Below are positions 4,609 to 5,897 of a DNA stretch of 5,897 bases, piece after piece. Positions within the stretch are counted from its first letter, which is position 1. Every line of letters begins with the position of its first letter. The translations under genes were made by a program, and so were the position numbers. Under the pieces are notes generated by a model. That model saw nothing but the letters and a program-made list of their open reading frames with translations. It made no database searches and was not told where the DNA came from. Source of the DNA: Deltaproteobacteria bacterium (GTDB taxonomy: Bacteria; Desulfobacterota; Desulfobulbia; Desulfobulbales; Desulfocapsaceae); the NCBI GenBank assembly GCA_021779275.1, contig JAJYAX010000086.1, forward strand, positions 1 through 5,897. Reading direction: 5' to 3'.

Positions 4609-5897
4609 ATGGCCGTAAACAAGAAGAATGGGTCGGAATATACTGAATTCACAGGCAGTGATGAGCTATATCCGGTTGATGAAGGGTCTTCTGTTGATGA
4701 ATTGACCGGAATTATTGATTTTAATCAGTACGGATCAGCGGATCAGGATGGCCATGAGGAGGGGAGAATTCCCAAAATTGCGGATAGGCGCAGTGATGTG
4801 TTCAGTGATCGCAGAAAAATTGATCGCAGGAGCCCGGCGCGGAGTTCGGACAAACAGGGTAAGCAATCCATTGATCCCATGAATATCTATCTGCGGGAGA
4901 TGGGGACCCTCACCCTGCTCAGCCACGAAGAAGAGCTTAAGCTGGCGAGGATGATGGAGGAGGGAAAACGCAGGGTGCAGGACGCTGTCCTTTCAACCCC
5001 TCTTGCGCTGCCGGCGATCAGGGAAATTGCAGACGAGCTGAAAAACGGACAGCGGAAGATCTACGATGTGGTCCTGGGGATTCCTGATGGTCAGACAGGC
5101 GCGATCGACCAGGAATATCAGGATTTTCAGGAGAGAGTCGGGAAAGCGGTGCAGCTGGATGAGCAGCGAGAGGCATTGCGCAGACAGTTCTACTCCCTGG
5201 AGGATGGTTCCCCTGAGGCTGACGGGGTGTGTCAGAAAATTATTGACCTCGGCAGGGATATTTCCCAACTGTTCCAGGACAAGTCTCTCTGCTTAAGTTG
5301 TATCAATACCGTGGCCTTCGGTCTGGAGGAACTGTCGCAACGATTCCGCCAGGTCCTTGTGGATGTCATGCAGGGGTATAAGCTGGCCATGAAGGACATG
5401 GATAAGGACTTCAGCCCCCTGGTGATTGAACGCAAGGTCAACCGGCAACTGCAGGACGAGGCCGCCATCGACCATCAGACCCTGAAGGATGTCCTGCACG
5501 AAATCGAGACCGGAAGGGATATGGCGCGGCATGCGAAGGAATCTCTCGTCCGGGCGAACCTCCGTCTTGTGATCTCGATCTCGAAGAAGTTTGTCAATCG
5601 GGGGCTGCAGTTTTCGGATCTGATCCAGGAGGGGAACATCGGTCTGATGAAGGCGGTGGAAAAATTCGATTATCACCGCGGCTACAAGTTCAGCACCTAT
5701 GCCACATGGTGGATCAGGCAATCCATCACACGGGGGATTGCCGATCAGGGCAGGACGATCCGGGTGCCAGTGCACATGGTGGATCGCATCCGCCAGCTGT
5801 ATAAATTGACCCACGAGTTGGAGCAAAACCTGGGCCGCATGCCCACCAGTGAAGAACTGGCAGAGAAGCTTGAAGTGCCGACTTCGAAGGTCGAATG
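4609..5897 (+). CDS. rpoD: primary sigma factor RpoD (3' end beyond window)
   Basis: This is the first 429 residues of a housekeeping sigma70 factor, which binds core RNA polymerase and recognises -10/-35 promoters. Region 1.2 is clear ([17 protein letters not shown], 89-105). A long non-conserved region (about 125-300) separates it from region 2. Region 2.1-2.4 (about 312-390) includes [32 protein letters not shown], and [18 protein letters not shown] with the -10-recognising residues W367, W368, Q371 and T374. Region 3 has begun at the cut end, so regions 3-4 are outside the window. The long non-conserved insert and the place after dnaG support RpoD rather than a stationary-phase paralogue. 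Two oddities stand out. The N-terminus (1-50, acidic, then a basic stretch with three DRR triads at 59-61, 67-69 and 72-74) is too short for a full region 1.1. The near-invariant IADQARTIR reads IADQGRTIR here (G381). It is preceded by its own extended -10 promoter. The start is the ATG with the best ribosome binding site, but 4549 or 4540 would add 20 or 23 residues. Confidence 0.95.
   Translation, partial: MAVNKKNGSEYTEFTGSDELYPVDEGSSVDELTGIIDFNQYGSADQDGHEEGRIPKIADRRSDVFSDRRKIDRRSPARSSDKQGKQSIDPMNIYLREMGTLTLLSHEEELKLARMMEEGKRRVQDAVLSTPLALPAIREIADELKNGQRKIYDVVLGIPDGQTGAIDQEYQDFQERVGKAVQLDEQREALRRQFYSLEDGSPEADGVCQKIIDLGRDISQLFQDKSLCLSCINTVAFGLEELSQRFRQVLVDVMQGYKLAMKDMDKDFSPLVIERKVNRQLQDEAAIDHQTLKDVLHEIETGRDMARHAKESLVRANLRLVISISKKFVNRGLQFSDLIQEGNIGLMKAVEKFDYHRGYKFSTYATWWIRQSITRGIADQGRTIRVPVHMVDRIRQLYKLTHELEQNLGRMPTSEELAEKLEVPTSKVE

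Noticed and set aside
5232..5826. Minus-strand open frames opposite rpoD
   Set aside because: They are antisense to well-conserved sigma regions and have no independent start signals or domains.

Overview
This window looks like an ordinary chromosomal housekeeping segment from a Gram-negative bacterium. It holds two divergent gene pairs around a short shared control region. I see no mobile element, CRISPR array, tRNA or rRNA. The dnaG-rpoD order, the GC-rich coding sequence and the style of the DnaG and RpoD proteins suggest a delta-type proteobacterium (Desulfobacterota, perhaps the Desulfobulbales side). That placement is an impression from protein similarity recalled by eye, not a search result.

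Layout: on the minus strand, reading leftward from about 2482, there is a 239-residue protein of unknown function, then an ABC1/AarF/UbiB-family atypical kinase with two C-terminal membrane helices, ending at 40. They are probably one operon, with 22 nt between the upstream stop and the preferred ubiB start. On the plus strand, reading rightward from about 2616, there is DNA primase (dnaG, complete) and then the primary sigma factor (rpoD, cut by the window end in region 3). The two are separated by 178 nt that carry a good sigma70-type promoter for rpoD. This is the dnaG-rpoD part of the classical macromolecular synthesis operon. The usual first gene, rpsU, is not directly upstream; the divergent unknown-function gene is there instead.

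How the parts relate: dnaG makes RNA primers for replication and rpoD directs housekeeping transcription. The minus-strand pair probably concerns the membrane or isoprenoid quinones through UbiB, with the small protein as an uncharacterised partner. The 133-bp gap between the two starts has overlapping -10 boxes on opposite strands, flanked by two small dyads, so both directions may share one bidirectional promoter.

The points most worth checking are the bidirectional promoter, an apparently shortened sigma region 1.1 in RpoD, a Gly in an otherwise very conserved region 2.4 motif, and the conserved-looking unknown protein coupled to ubiB. I found no convincing novel multi-gene system here.
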